A DNA stretch of 64,000 nucleotides from Arsenicibacter rosenii (GTDB lineage Bacteria; Bacteroidota; Bacteroidia; Cytophagales; Spirosomataceae): contig NZ_MORL01000018.1 of the NCBI RefSeq assembly GCF_001870735.1, positions 1,802-65,801 on the forward strand. The letters are read 5' to 3'. Position 1 is the first letter of the stretch, and each line of letters starts with the position of its first letter. The notes under the pieces are model-generated. The model made no database searches, was not told the origin of the DNA, and saw nothing but the letters and a program-made list of their open reading frames with translations. The position numbers were made by a program, and so were the translations under genes. Shown here in pieces: positions 9,281 through 17,196 of this stretch.

Positions 9281-9337
9281 GCTACTTTCTTTCTTTTGGC
9301 AACGAACCAAAAGAAAGAAAGTAGCGCCCTTCGGGCG
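9281..9337. repeat. Perfect 19-bp inverted repeat plus second hairpin (REP-like)
   Basis: GCTACTTTCTTTCTTTTGG (9281-9299) and its exact complement (9307-9325) flank a 7-base loop. A CGCCC/GGGCG hairpin follows at once (9325-9337). This tandem-hairpin design, away from any coding frame, is typical of dispersed REP-type elements. It lies between the convergent ends of the small HTH-like gene and the RadC-like gene. Confidence 0.65.
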
Positions 9338-9403
9338 AACACACCAACGCCCGAAAGCCCGCACCAGTGACGGCGCGGGCAAATCAGTGTCAGTAATTAA
9401 ATG

Positions 9404-9916
9404 TTATAAAATTCCTTCGTCTGCGAAGCTGAAATACCGCTGGTCCGGGGTAAGGATAATATGATCTAAAACAGGGCAGTCAAGAAACTTCCCTACCTGT
9501 TTCAGCTTATAAGTCAGATCCTTATCTGCCTGTGATGGCTGCAGATTACAGGACGGGTGATTATGAGCCAGTATGATGCCACTGGCATGACATCCCAGAG
9601 CTACCTGAAATATTATTTTCGGATCAGCGACCGTTCCTGAAACACCACCCTGACTAACCCGGTAGTAGCCAATGACCTCATTAGCCCGGTTTAAACAAAG
9701 AATACAAAAATCTTCCCGGTGGGCGATGGCATCTTTAACCCAGTGCGTCGATATAACCTCATAGGCGCTGACACTACTGACAATTCTGATACGCGGCCGG
9801 GTTAAATCGGGACAGTAACGGACGGTAATTTCGCCTACACCAAGGATTTTTTCAATAGATTCATTCTGAGAGAGAGTCGTCTCAACAACCGGTTTTAATG
9901 TAGTGTGATTCTGCAT
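9404..9916 (-). CDS. radC: RadC-like JAB/MPN-domain protein
   Basis: A 170-residue protein with the complete JAMM metal motif H118-x-H120-x7-S128-x2-D131 (AHNHPSCNLQPSQADKD), as in RadC-family proteins. It lacks the N-terminal HhH region of full-length chromosomal RadC (about 220 residues), like the shorter versions common on phages and plasmids. The family is zinc-dependent by motif, but its cellular role (repair, anti-restriction or other) is unresolved even in model organisms. It sits in the accessory island between terL and the portal. An inverted repeat (9974-9997) about 60 bases upstream of the start may be its operator. Confidence 0.85.
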   Translation of the reverse strand: MQNHTTLKPVVETTLSQNESIEKILGVGEITVRYCPDLTRPRIRIVSSVSAYEVISTHWVKDAIAHREDFCILCLNRANEVIGYYRVSQGGVSGTVADPKIIFQVALGCHASGIILAHNHPSCNLQPSQADKDLTYKLKQVGKFLDCPVLDHIILTPDQRYFSFADEGIL

Positions 9917-9973
9917 ATTTTTATAAGTAAAAAGTAACGTAAGTGATTGATTATCAAACTATAAATATACAAA

Positions 9974-9997
9974 TTACCTTGGAAAATTCCAAGGTAA
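9974..9997. promoter_or_regulatory. Inverted repeat upstream of radC-like gene
   Basis: TTACCTTGGAA and TTCCAAGGTAA are separated by two bases. The surrounding DNA is AT-rich and upstream of the minus-strand RadC-like gene. The symmetry and spacing look like a dimeric repressor operator; the cognate protein is unknown. Confidence 0.45.
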
Positions 9998-10226
9998 CTT
10001 CCGGCTTTTTGCAAACAAAAAGCCGCTCTTTCCCCTAATTATCAACCTGTTATCTATTTTTTTTCTAAAACGCGAAGCGTCTGTGCGTCAGCTCTCCCCC
10101 CGTTCACGCACAGAGGGAAAATGCAATTGCAGGGGGGTGGCTTCCGCGACATATGAAATGATGAAGTCATCATGCGTTTTGGGCCGGTTTTGGGCGACGT
10201 CGATGGCATCCGCCCGGCCCTGTCCG

Positions 10227-10345
10227 GCCCCGCCCTTAGCGGTGAGGCCTGCCCCACAGACCCGCTATGTCAGCCCCGCCCTTAGCGGTGAGACCTGCAC
10301 TACAGCCCCGCTATGTCAGCCCCGCCCTTAGCAGTAAGGCTCAGG
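10227..10345. repeat. 46-bp GC-rich tandem repeat, about 2.5 copies
   Basis: Units starting GCCCCGCCCTTAGC recur at 10227, 10273 and 10319 (exact 46-base period), each ending in a GCTATGTCA motif; the third copy is truncated. The array lies in the non-coding stretch 9998-10404. Codon-like structure is absent, so it is non-coding. Confidence 0.75.
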
Positions 10346-10352
10346 TCAGGGC

Positions 10353-10383
10353 ATAAAAAAGCCCGGCCCTTACAGGCCAGGCT
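10353..10383 (-). terminator. Rho-independent terminator after terL remnant
   Basis: On the minus strand AGCCTGGCC / GGCCGGGCT forms a stem with a 6-base loop, followed by TTTTT. It lies 22 bases beyond the stop codon of the terL 3' remnant, where a terminator of the original terminase transcript would be expected. Confidence 0.65.
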
Positions 10384-10404
10384 AGTGCATGTGCACGACT
10401 ATCC

Positions 10405-10528
10405 TTACAAGGCGAACACGGCATCCATTGCCACGCGGTCGCTGTTGAACTTATGCTGATAGTGTGCCCCTACCAAAAGCGTATCCCCCGCATCGGAAAA
10501 GTGGGTCGTTCTCCGCTAATCCAGTGAA
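10405..10528 (-). pseudogene. Detached terL 3'-end remnant
   Basis: This 124-base stretch aligns without gaps to the last 124 bases of the intact terminase gene (13795-13918), with 13 differences by hand count. In the terL frame it reads ...THFSDAGDTLLVGAHYQH... to the same TAA stop, but a CAG codon has become TAG, so it is not translated through. Homology ends abruptly on both sides. The remnant and the intact copy flank the beta-helix cargo gene. It is either the original 3' end displaced by an insertion that brought a related copy, or a fragment gained by recombination with another phage. Confidence 0.85.
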
Positions 10529-10979
10529 TATGAAGATCGCTTGAACAATAAGACTCTAGTAGAACTAGGTTGTGGGAGTGCCTCGTATCAATGATATAAG
10601 CCAATGACTCCTAAACAGAAAACAACATTGGTCTTTAATGATATTTCTGAACAGGTCAAAAGCGGTCAGGAGGCAACCTGAATACCTTTAATTTTATTCT
10701 TTGTGAGTAGATGAAAAGCATGCATTTCAGAGTGGCTTGCAAAATATTGCCGTAGATAAATCACCACTACCTAATCCGTCAATACAAATAAATTAACAGC
10801 CATACATTTTTATATATAATACTTATAATCAAGACTTTATCTATTTGTCAATTTCTATAGTTTATCCGATTAATTCTTTATTATTGCATGCCGAAACAGT
10901 TACAGAAAATCGTATAATTACTCTGCCCTGATATACGGCTAACGCTTATTCAGCTTCTGAATATACCATTCCTGAACCA
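10529..10979. other. AT-rich non-coding stretch upstream of the beta-helix gene
   Basis: No convincing ORF. The DNA is clearly richer in AT than the phage genes on either side and must contain the promoter of the plus-strand gene at 10980, but I see no full match to the TAnnTTTG -7 box at a suitable distance. Confidence 0.5.
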
Positions 10980-13352
10980 ATGAAACAACACGTTTACTTA
11001 CTCAGCTTTCTTCTCCTTTCATTCGTTGCCAGCGCGCAAACGACCTATGTAGTGAGCAGTGCAGCAGACTCAGGTCCCAACACGTTGCGGGAGGCCATTT
11101 CACGGATCAACAGCGGAACAGATGCCGCGCCTTACACCGTTACCTTTTCTACTGCCGGTCCGGTCACGCTGACAGCTGCCCTGCCGGCAATCACACGATC
11201 CTGTACGATTACCGGGTTCAGTACACTTACACCTGCCACCGCTACCGGCGGCACCACCATAGAACGTTCGGGTTCAGCCGGAAACTTCAGTGTGTTATCG
11301 TTTAACGGGACAGGGATAACCGTCTACTTACAGGATTTGCTGTTACAGGGCGGGGCAGCAGGCAGTGGCGAAGGCGGGGCATTATATGTCAATGCCGGTG
11401 GCGGTAATGTGACCATCAACCGCTGTCTGATCCGTAATTCCACCGCTATTTCCGGCGGTGGGGCAAGAGTAATTTCCGGTACGCTTACTTTATCTGACTG
11501 CCAGTTTGCCAACAACACCGCTACAAATACATCAGGCTCCGGTGTATTTGGGGGGGCTCTGGGAATTAACTGTTCTACCTTCACTGCGAACCGATGTACG
11601 TTTACCGGAAACAGTGCAAGATTTGGAGGTGTGTTGGATTCTTTCGCTACCAATGCAACGATGGCAAACTGCACATTTACCGGCAACAGTGCGACCTCTG
11701 TTGCCAATTGCATTTACCTGAACCCCGGCACTGCTATGGATGTTATTCATTGTAGTTTTATCCGGAATCTTGGTAGGGACATGGTTCTGGATCTGGATGG
11801 GGGAAGTGCACGGATGCTTAATTGTCTTCTGCTTGGAAACCAGAATCGTAATCTTTTCACAATAGGACAAAAACCGACTACTTTGGGGGGAAATGTTAGT
11901 GACAATGCTGATGATAGCCGCACGCTGACAGATCCGACCGACAAAACAGGCCTGCGTCTTTTCGCCGGACCTCTGCAACAGAATAATGGCGGACTCGTTG
12001 CCACATGTAGCATCGGTGATTGCAGTCCGGCAAAAGATGCAGGAGTCACCTCTTCGACAGCGGTAACTATCCCAACCACTGATGCCAATAATAAGCCCCG
12101 GACCGGTGCGCCTGATGCAGGTGCCTTTGAAGTACAGGTGCCAACTTCTGTCAGCCTGACTGCCGGTAACAGCGGGACTATAACCTGCGTGAATCAGGTA
12201 CTAACGTCATCTTTAAGTGGCGGTACCAGCGGAACCTATGTATTTGCCGGGCCCGGGTTAAGCACCACCACAACCAGTACCACAGCTATCGCCAGTCAGG
12301 CAGGTACCTATACCGTTACGGTCACTAGTGCCGAGGGTTGTACTGCTTCTGCCACCACGTCTGTTTTCGCCGATACCGCTTCGCCCGGTATAAGCTTATC
12401 GGTGTCCAATAGCGGCATAATTACCTGTAGCACACAAGCCGTAACGCTGACAGCCGGCAGCCCGACCGCCGGGAGCAGTTTCAGCTTTACCAGTCCGGGC
12501 GGAGCGGTCCAGACCACAAACCTACTCACGGTCAATACAACGGGAATTTATTCTGTAACAGCGACGAATCCGCAGAATGGCTGTGTCAGCTCGACAACTG
12601 CCACCGTTACAAGCAGCACCGAAGTGCCGGGAGTTAGCCTCACCGCGACGAACGGAGGTGTACTTGTCTGCGGAACCCAGACCCTGACCTTAACGGCAGG
12701 AAGTCAGACGAACGGAGTCTCCTACAGTTTCACCGGTACCAATCCGTTTACAACATCCGGTAATTCCATTATTGTTGCAGCGCCAGGGCAATACTCCGTA
12801 AGCGCCCTGAATCCGGCAAACGGCTGTTTTAGTACCACATCGCTGACAGTAAGTGAAAATCTGATCCCGCCCGGTCCTGTTTCAATAGATAAGAGCGGTG
12901 CGATTGGCTGCGGACCGAACAGCGTGACGTTGTCAGCCAGTGCCACCGGGGCGGTAAGCTATACACTCTTACCAGCAAATCAGAGCAGTGCCAGCGGTCA
13001 GTTTGTGGTTACCTCAACCGGTTCCTACACCGTAATTGCAGCCAATGGAACGGGAGCGGGCTGTCAGTCATCCGGCACGACTACCGTCAATCAGGGAGTG
13101 GGTGCAGTGGCAGGTCCTATGTCACTATCCGGTCAGCCCAATGCCGCCAATCCGGGACGTTTGTCTGCCACCGGTACCGGGGTCCGCTTCGTTTTTACGG
13201 GTCCCAACGGATATGTATTTTCGGCGGTGTACCGGTCTTCCGGTACGTATAATGTCATTGCCAACGGCATCATCGCCCCCGGCGTTTATACGCTGACTGT
13301 ATACGGTACGGAAGGCTGCCCGCCGGCCACCAGCAGCATTACGGTGCAATAG
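10980..13352 (+). CDS. Secreted beta-helix / Ig-like repeat protein (prophage cargo)
   Basis: A 790-residue protein with a clear signal peptide (MKQHVYLLSFLLLSFVASAQ). Residues ~20-310 form a right-handed parallel beta-helix of the kind with 'NTLREAI' near the start and repeated 'GGAL.V..G..TI..C.F..N.A' turns. Around residues 345-385 is a 'SPAKDAG...D..N.PRTGAPDAGAFE'-type end of a choice-of-anchor Q region. About five ~75-residue Ig-like repeats follow, each with a Cys and 'G.YTVT...GC' pattern. Likely an extracellular surface or adhesion protein. It is on the opposite strand to the phage genes, between two copies of the terL 3' end, with its own terminator, so it is best read as lysogenic cargo. 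No T9SS C-terminal sorting domain is evident. Confidence 0.85.
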   Translation: MKQHVYLLSFLLLSFVASAQTTYVVSSAADSGPNTLREAISRINSGTDAAPYTVTFSTAGPVTLTAALPAITRSCTITGFSTLTPATATGGTTIERSGSAGNFSVLSFNGTGITVYLQDLLLQGGAAGSGEGGALYVNAGGGNVTINRCLIRNSTAISGGGARVISGTLTLSDCQFANNTATNTSGSGVFGGALGINCSTFTANRCTFTGNSARFGGVLDSFATNATMANCTFTGNSATSVANCIYLNPGTAMDVIHCSFIRNLGRDMVLDLDGGSARMLNCLLLGNQNRNLFTIGQKPTTLGGNVSDNADDSRTLTDPTDKTGLRLFAGPLQQNNGGLVATCSIGDCSPAKDAGVTSSTAVTIPTTDANNKPRTGAPDAGAFEVQVPTSVSLTAGNSGTITCVNQVLTSSLSGGTSGTYVFAGPGLSTTTTSTTAIASQAGTYTVTVTSAEGCTASATTSVFADTASPGISLSVSNSGIITCSTQAVTLTAGSPTAGSSFSFTSPGGAVQTTNLLTVNTTGIYSVTATNPQNGCVSSTTATVTSSTEVPGVSLTATNGGVLVCGTQTLTLTAGSQTNGVSYSFTGTNPFTTSGNSIIVAAPGQYSVSALNPANGCFSTTSLTVSENLIPPGPVSIDKSGAIGCGPNSVTLSASATGAVSYTLLPANQSSASGQFVVTSTGSYTVIAANGTGAGCQSSGTTTVNQGVGAVAGPMSLSGQPNAANPGRLSATGTGVRFVFTGPNGYVFSAVYRSSGTYNVIANGIIAPGVYTLTVYGTEGCPPATSSITVQ

Positions 13353-13412
13353 ACGCACAGTTCTGTCTAACAAAAATTAGACATCCCGAATTTTAAGCAG
13401 ACTCAGAAAAAA

Positions 13413-13470
13413 GAACCTCTTTTCCTGGCTTTGAGCATCACCACAATGCTAAAGCCGGAAAGGGGTTTTA
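13413..13470 (+). terminator. Long hairpin terminator after the beta-helix gene
   Basis: An extended stem (AACCTCTTTTCC.GGCTTTGAGCAT against ATGCTAAAGCC.GGAAAGGGGTT, a few mismatches) with a short loop and a T-rich end, about 60 bases after the stop. Confidence 0.7.
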
Positions 13471-13588
13471 TTTGTGGGGTAAGTAGTCCGTCAGAAATGG
13501 TTTATATTATTGTAAAAGTTCGTCTTTACAGGACGAGTCAATACACCGGCACTAACGGAATCACAACGGACAAAACCGGAGACACTCT

Positions 13589-13782
13589 TTGAAAAAAGTG
13601 CCATCCATAGTTTGCGAAATTGGCGCCAAACTATATTACTGCAAGCAGACGGCCGGATTTAAAGGCTATCGCCAAGATCGTAGGCGTGAGACATGTTAGT
13701 GTAAACAGTTGGCTAACTACCAGCAATTAACTCTTGAGCAACGCCCGGCAATTCAGGCATCAGTAAAAGTAGCCAACCTTTA
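13589..13782 (+). pseudogene. Decayed HTH fragment, possibly from a transposase
   Basis: Three short frames can be joined with two frameshifts: a start segment with VPSIVCEIGAKLYYCKQ, a helix-turn-helix-like block LKAIAKIVGV.HVSVNSWL, and YQQLTLEQR.AIQASVKVANL ending at TAG. The HTH style resembles N-terminal DNA-binding segments of IS transposases. No catalytic domain follows, since terL begins 13 bases later. Frameshifted pieces this short could be chance, so confidence is moderate. Confidence 0.45.
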
Positions 13783-13794
13783 GGCTAACTACTT

Positions 13795-15525
13795 TTACAA
13801 GGCAAACACGGCATCCATTGCCACCCGGTCGTGGTTGAACTTGTGCTGATAGTGTGCCCCTACCAGTAGTGTATCCCCCGCATCCGAGAAGTGGGTCGTG
13901 CCCCGCTGATCCAGTGAAAGCGTCTTTTCATCTTTCTTTTGCTTTTCGTAGCCTTCCTTACCCTGCTTAACCTGCGTGCGCTGCATGGACGTGCGCAGAT
14001 ACTCGGTATTCTGCCGGTTGAAGCTCACACTATACGTATCCTGATCACCGCCCGACAAGGCCCGTCCCCACAGCTCATACCGGTACTGATAGCTGGTGGT
14101 TTGGCCAATATACACCATGTTCACCTTCCAGCCCTTTCCGGTCAGCCAGTTGGCCACATCTTCCGCAAACGATACGGGGTCCTTGGCAGTCGTGACGTTT
14201 GCCGTGTGGTCATAATAGAAGTTGACTTCTTTACGCGGGTGATGGGTATAGTACGCACAGAACTGATCAATCAGCTGCCGCAGCTTCTGGGGGTGCATCA
14301 CATACAGCGCATTGAGAATCTTATAACTCCGGCCAAACAGCTGCCCAACGGCCAGTGTATTAATCAGCGCGTTATTATCCATTGCCATATCCAGGGGCGC
14401 ATAGCGGTTTACATCCCCGTCCTTACGCGAATCGCTGAAGTTACCCTTCCCGAATTCCTGACTCTCCACATAGCTGTAATCAACGTGATCATAGGCGTGC
14501 TCATCGGTCAGATCCGGATAGAATGCGTGCTCGGTCACGGCGGGTTTGCGGTTGAGAATTGCCGTCGAAAAAATAAACGGCGGCAATTTCTCTTTCAGTT
14601 CCTTGAGCTGCTTGAGACCAAAGCCGTGCAGGTTGTCAAATGTGCTGGCATAAGAGACATAAACCGTGTTCGCCCGTATGGCATCCCACTGAGCCTGGAA
14701 ACGGTTAATCTTCGCCACGATGCTCTTCCGGCGCGCGGGTGACGCTACCAGTTCCGAGTTCAGCTCATACAGCTGCGCCTGAATGGCCAGCAGCGCCTGA
14801 ATCCGTTTGGGGTCCATGCGCTTCTCCTGCTCCAGGATCCACTGGGCTGATGCGGTCGTGGGCATATCGGTACAGAACAACAGGCTGTGAAACTCGGGGA
14901 TTCCCCCGAAATACCGCTCGTCGCCCCTATTGGTCATCAGCAACTCGTTATCCAGCGATTGCTTGTTGAGCAGCTTGGCTTCGTCGCCGACGATCCAGTG
15001 CACGGTTTTCCCGTTGGCTGATCCCGGCCGGTCCTGACTGACCATGCTGGCCACGGCACCATTCCGGAAGAAAATACAGTGCTCCGCCGTCAGGGGCCCC
15101 ACAATCGGCTCGGGAATATTCAGGCTCTTCGGCGGGCGCTCGCGGATCCAGAAATCACGGCCGCGCTTCCAGCCCATATTCTCCCAGCCCTTCACCACCG
15201 GCGGCAACGTCCGTTCGAGCAACTGCAGGTAGGTGGCCCCCACAAAACAGCCGTGGCCACGGGGCATCACCTGCACGTTGCGGAACGTACGGGGCGCAAT
15301 GCGGCCTTCAGACTTTCCGGTACCACGACCCCAGATGGCATACTCTTCCCAGGCTTCCACGGCCATCGACCGCAGCTGGGGCTTATTGTAGTGCAGCTGG
15401 CGGGATTCGGTTTCGGCAGACAGCCCCTTGTACTGGCCGATGTGGGCCAGCTCCAGCAGCAGATCCAGATCGCCTTCCAGGAGACCGGATATAGCCAGGC
15501 TATCGGGCAGGTTTGTCGCTGACAT
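13795..15525 (-). CDS. terL: Terminase large subunit
   Basis: ATP-driven DNA packaging motor with nuclease. Read from MSATNLPDSL, 576 residues (an ATG at 15540 would add five). The ATPase shows a Walker A-type GRGTGKSE at residues 66-73 and Walker B VHWIVGDEA with D181/E182. The C-terminal half carries acidic clusters (PLDMAMDNN, FYYDHTAN) suited to an RNase H-like nuclease. The start overlaps the small-subunit gene by 26 bases. The final 124 bases recur at 10405-10528 as a decayed copy, so the present 3' end may be a replacement that kept the frame intact. Confidence 0.88.
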   Translation of the reverse strand: MSATNLPDSLAISGLLEGDLDLLLELAHIGQYKGLSAETESRQLHYNKPQLRSMAVEAWEEYAIWGRGTGKSEGRIAPRTFRNVQVMPRGHGCFVGATYLQLLERTLPPVVKGWENMGWKRGRDFWIRERPPKSLNIPEPIVGPLTAEHCIFFRNGAVASMVSQDRPGSANGKTVHWIVGDEAKLLNKQSLDNELLMTNRGDERYFGGIPEFHSLLFCTDMPTTASAQWILEQEKRMDPKRIQALLAIQAQLYELNSELVASPARRKSIVAKINRFQAQWDAIRANTVYVSYASTFDNLHGFGLKQLKELKEKLPPFIFSTAILNRKPAVTEHAFYPDLTDEHAYDHVDYSYVESQEFGKGNFSDSRKDGDVNRYAPLDMAMDNNALINTLAVGQLFGRSYKILNALYVMHPQKLRQLIDQFCAYYTHHPRKEVNFYYDHTANVTTAKDPVSFAEDVANWLTGKGWKVNMVYIGQTTSYQYRYELWGRALSGGDQDTYSVSFNRQNTEYLRTSMQRTQVKQGKEGYEKQKKDEKTLSLDQRGTTHFSDAGDTLLVGAHYQHKFNHDRVAMDAVFAL

Positions 15526-16114
15526 CGGTAAATGCATCAAACAGTTCGTCTTCCTTACGGCGGTCTTCGGCCATGATGTCCTTAATGAGCTTATTGAGCT
15601 TATCTTCCGGAATCTCCTTCGCGCCCAGCTGCGTGGGGTTGTAGTTGAGAATATTGATCACCGTTTTCTGCTCGGCGGCCTGCGTCGGCTGATCCAGCCC
15701 CAGTATCGACACCAGCAGCTTTCTCAGCGCCGCCACCGACCGGAAATCATTGCGGGCCTTCGCTTTTTTGATATCATCCTTCAGCTCGGAAACCTGCATC
15801 ACCTTCTCAAAATCAATATTGGTAACCGAGATGGCCCCGTAGAACCGCCGGCAGTCGTTGATGTAGTTGTAGGCGGTGCGCTGAGAGACCCTCTGTCCGT
15901 CGATCTCCGCTTTGCGGAGAATCTCCTGCACCAGTTCGGTATCGCGGGCGTAGCGGCCGGTATGGAGCTTATTGTATATCCACTCCCACCACTTCACCTG
16001 ACGCTCCAGATCGGCGGGCAGCGTCACGCTGCCCGTGCCGTCTTTCCACCAGCGCTGCACCTGATCAAACTTATCGGCCCATTTCTGGCCGGCTTTTTCC
16101 AGATCGGTTGTCAT
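15500..16114 (-). CDS. Terminase small subunit-like protein
   Basis: A 204-residue, mainly helical protein directly upstream of and overlapping terL. Residues ~55-95 (ARDTELVQEILRKAEIDG...VSQRTAYNYINDCRRF) have a DNA-binding helix-turn-helix character, and the C-terminal part is a charged helical tail. Order and size match small subunits that recognise the packaging site. Small subunits are poorly conserved, so the call rests mainly on synteny. The upstream gene overlaps its start by four bases. Confidence 0.7.
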   Translation of the reverse strand: MTTDLEKAGQKWADKFDQVQRWWKDGTGSVTLPADLERQVKWWEWIYNKLHTGRYARDTELVQEILRKAEIDGQRVSQRTAYNYINDCRRFYGAISVTNIDFEKVMQVSELKDDIKKAKARNDFRSVAALRKLLVSILGLDQPTQAAEQKTVINILNYNPTQLGAKEIPEDKLNKLIKDIMAEDRRKEDELFDAFTDVSDKPAR

Positions 16115-16389
16115 AATTCGCGGGATTCAAGGTCGAGCAGGATGCGGGCGGCCATCGTCTGGGCCGGTCCTGAGCCCTGCTTTGCCTGGGTGAGGATCGT
16201 TTTATGTAATTCGGCTTTGGTCCTGAGCTTCCCGCGCTGGTAGGCCTTGTAGGTATCGCTGCTCTCGTAGAGCAGATCATCCAGAAACTCATCGGTATCG
16301 ACGGCCAGAACAATGGCAATCTCGCCGGGAGCCAGCAGCAGGCTGGCCAGCTGCTCAGTCTGCTCCAGCTGTTCGACGGTCAGAAACAT
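16111..16389 (-). CDS. Small helical phage protein
   Basis: Read from MFLTVEQLEQTEQLASLLLA, 92 residues. It contains acidic and hydrophobic heptads, then a basic segment (KAYQRGKLRTKAELHKTI) and a C-terminal AQTMAARILLDLESREL helix. It is coupled by a four-base overlap to the terminase small-subunit gene. An earlier ATG at 16494 is less likely because it would overlap the neighbour by over 130 bases. No family recognised; a packaging accessory is possible from position. Confidence 0.6.
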   Translation of the reverse strand: MFLTVEQLEQTEQLASLLLAPGEIAIVLAVDTDEFLDDLLYESSDTYKAYQRGKLRTKAELHKTILTQAKQGSGPAQTMAARILLDLESREL

Positions 16390-16600
16390 AATTAGTGTGG
16401 ATTTCGTATTTGTGAATTGTATCACCTGATTCCGTATCAAGTGCAGCACCGACCGGCAGAAACCGAACGCCGTTTTCACTGGCCAGCTGTGCAAACCGCA
16501 TCAGCAGTTTTTCATCGACCGCCCGGGCGTTTTCGCTCACATCAAAACTGATGATGGGGTCGCCGGTGAGTTTGTTGAGATCTAAATTGATGGTGATCAT
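16355..16600 (-). CDS. Small phage protein of unknown function
   Basis: An 81-residue protein starting MITINLDLNKLTGDPIISFD, overlapping the next gene by 35 bases and separated by two bases from the PLD-like gene upstream. Short beta-strand-like start, then a helical segment. No recognised domain. Tight packing supports it being real. Confidence 0.5.
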   Translation of the reverse strand: MITINLDLNKLTGDPIISFDVSENARAVDEKLLMRFAQLASENGVRFLPVGAALDTESGDTIHKYEIHTNYVSDRRTAGAD

Positions 16601-16602
16601 GA

Positions 16603-17196
16603 TTAGTCAAATGGTTTGGATTTAGCGATTTCGGCCTCGATCCACTGGCGGTGAAAGGCCGCCACGTCGGCGCCTTCCCTGAGGATGCCGCATTCGATGC
16701 GCGGATTATTGGTATAGTTGGCAGAGCCGATCAGACTGAAGCTCCAGTGCTCGTTCTGAATCACCGTCACCTTCGCGTGACAGATCGAGGTGCGGATGGT
16801 GGCCGTCTGGTGTTTTATGAACGCATACACCGCCGGATTGCGGACCTGTACGCGCACGTCGAGCAGCAGCTGCAGCGAGCGGATCGTGTTGTCCGCCAGT
16901 TTCTGCACCAGCTGACGGGCCGGCTCTTCGGTCATGCTCCAGGTAGCGATCCAGACGTCGGCAGGACCTGTCTGCTCCAGCAGGTGAAACAGCAGATCGT
17001 GCGATGACCACAGACCGGCCGTGGCGTAATGAATCTCCTGATTCCGGGCAACGGGCGGCCAGCGTTCCTGCAGGGTCTGCGTAGCCTTCAGCAGCAGGTT
17101 CTGCACGGGATTACCGGTTGTTTTCTCCAGAATGGAGGGCTCGCGGTGCTGCGGCACGCTGAAATCACCGATACTGCTTACATCAAAAAGGCTCAT
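16603..17196 (-). CDS. Phospholipase D-like (HKD-type) domain protein
   Basis: A 197-residue protein with one PLD-superfamily half-motif: H140-A-K142 followed by the G157-S-A-N160 and N-P-R-I-E168 segment typical of PLD nucleases, preceded by a hydrophobic strand (VWIATWSMTE). The aspartate of the strict HxKxxxxD pattern is not present at the usual place. One copy of the motif implies action as a homodimer, as in small PLD nucleases. It is coupled by four bases to the 17193 gene and lies just upstream of the terminase genes, suggesting a role in DNA processing, packaging or defence; which one is not shown. Confidence 0.75.
   Translation of the reverse strand: MSLFDVSSIGDFSVPQHREPSILEKTTGNPVQNLLLKATQTLQERWPPVARNQEIHYATAGLWSSHDLLFHLLEQTGPADVWIATWSMTEEPARQLVQKLADNTIRSLQLLLDVRVQVRNPAVYAFIKHQTATIRTSICHAKVTVIQNEHWSFSLIGSANYTNNPRIECGILREGADVAAFHRQWIEAEIAKSKPFD

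Noticed and set aside
9016-9342. Minus-strand ORF opposite the small HTH-like gene
   Set aside because: It runs through a terminator and the REP-like hairpin, giving K/R-rich low-complexity residues; a shadow frame.
10227-10345. CRISPR-like array
   Set aside because: Repeats are contiguous without spacers and no cas gene is near.
13939-14742. 267-residue plus-strand ORF
   Set aside because: Antisense shadow of terL.
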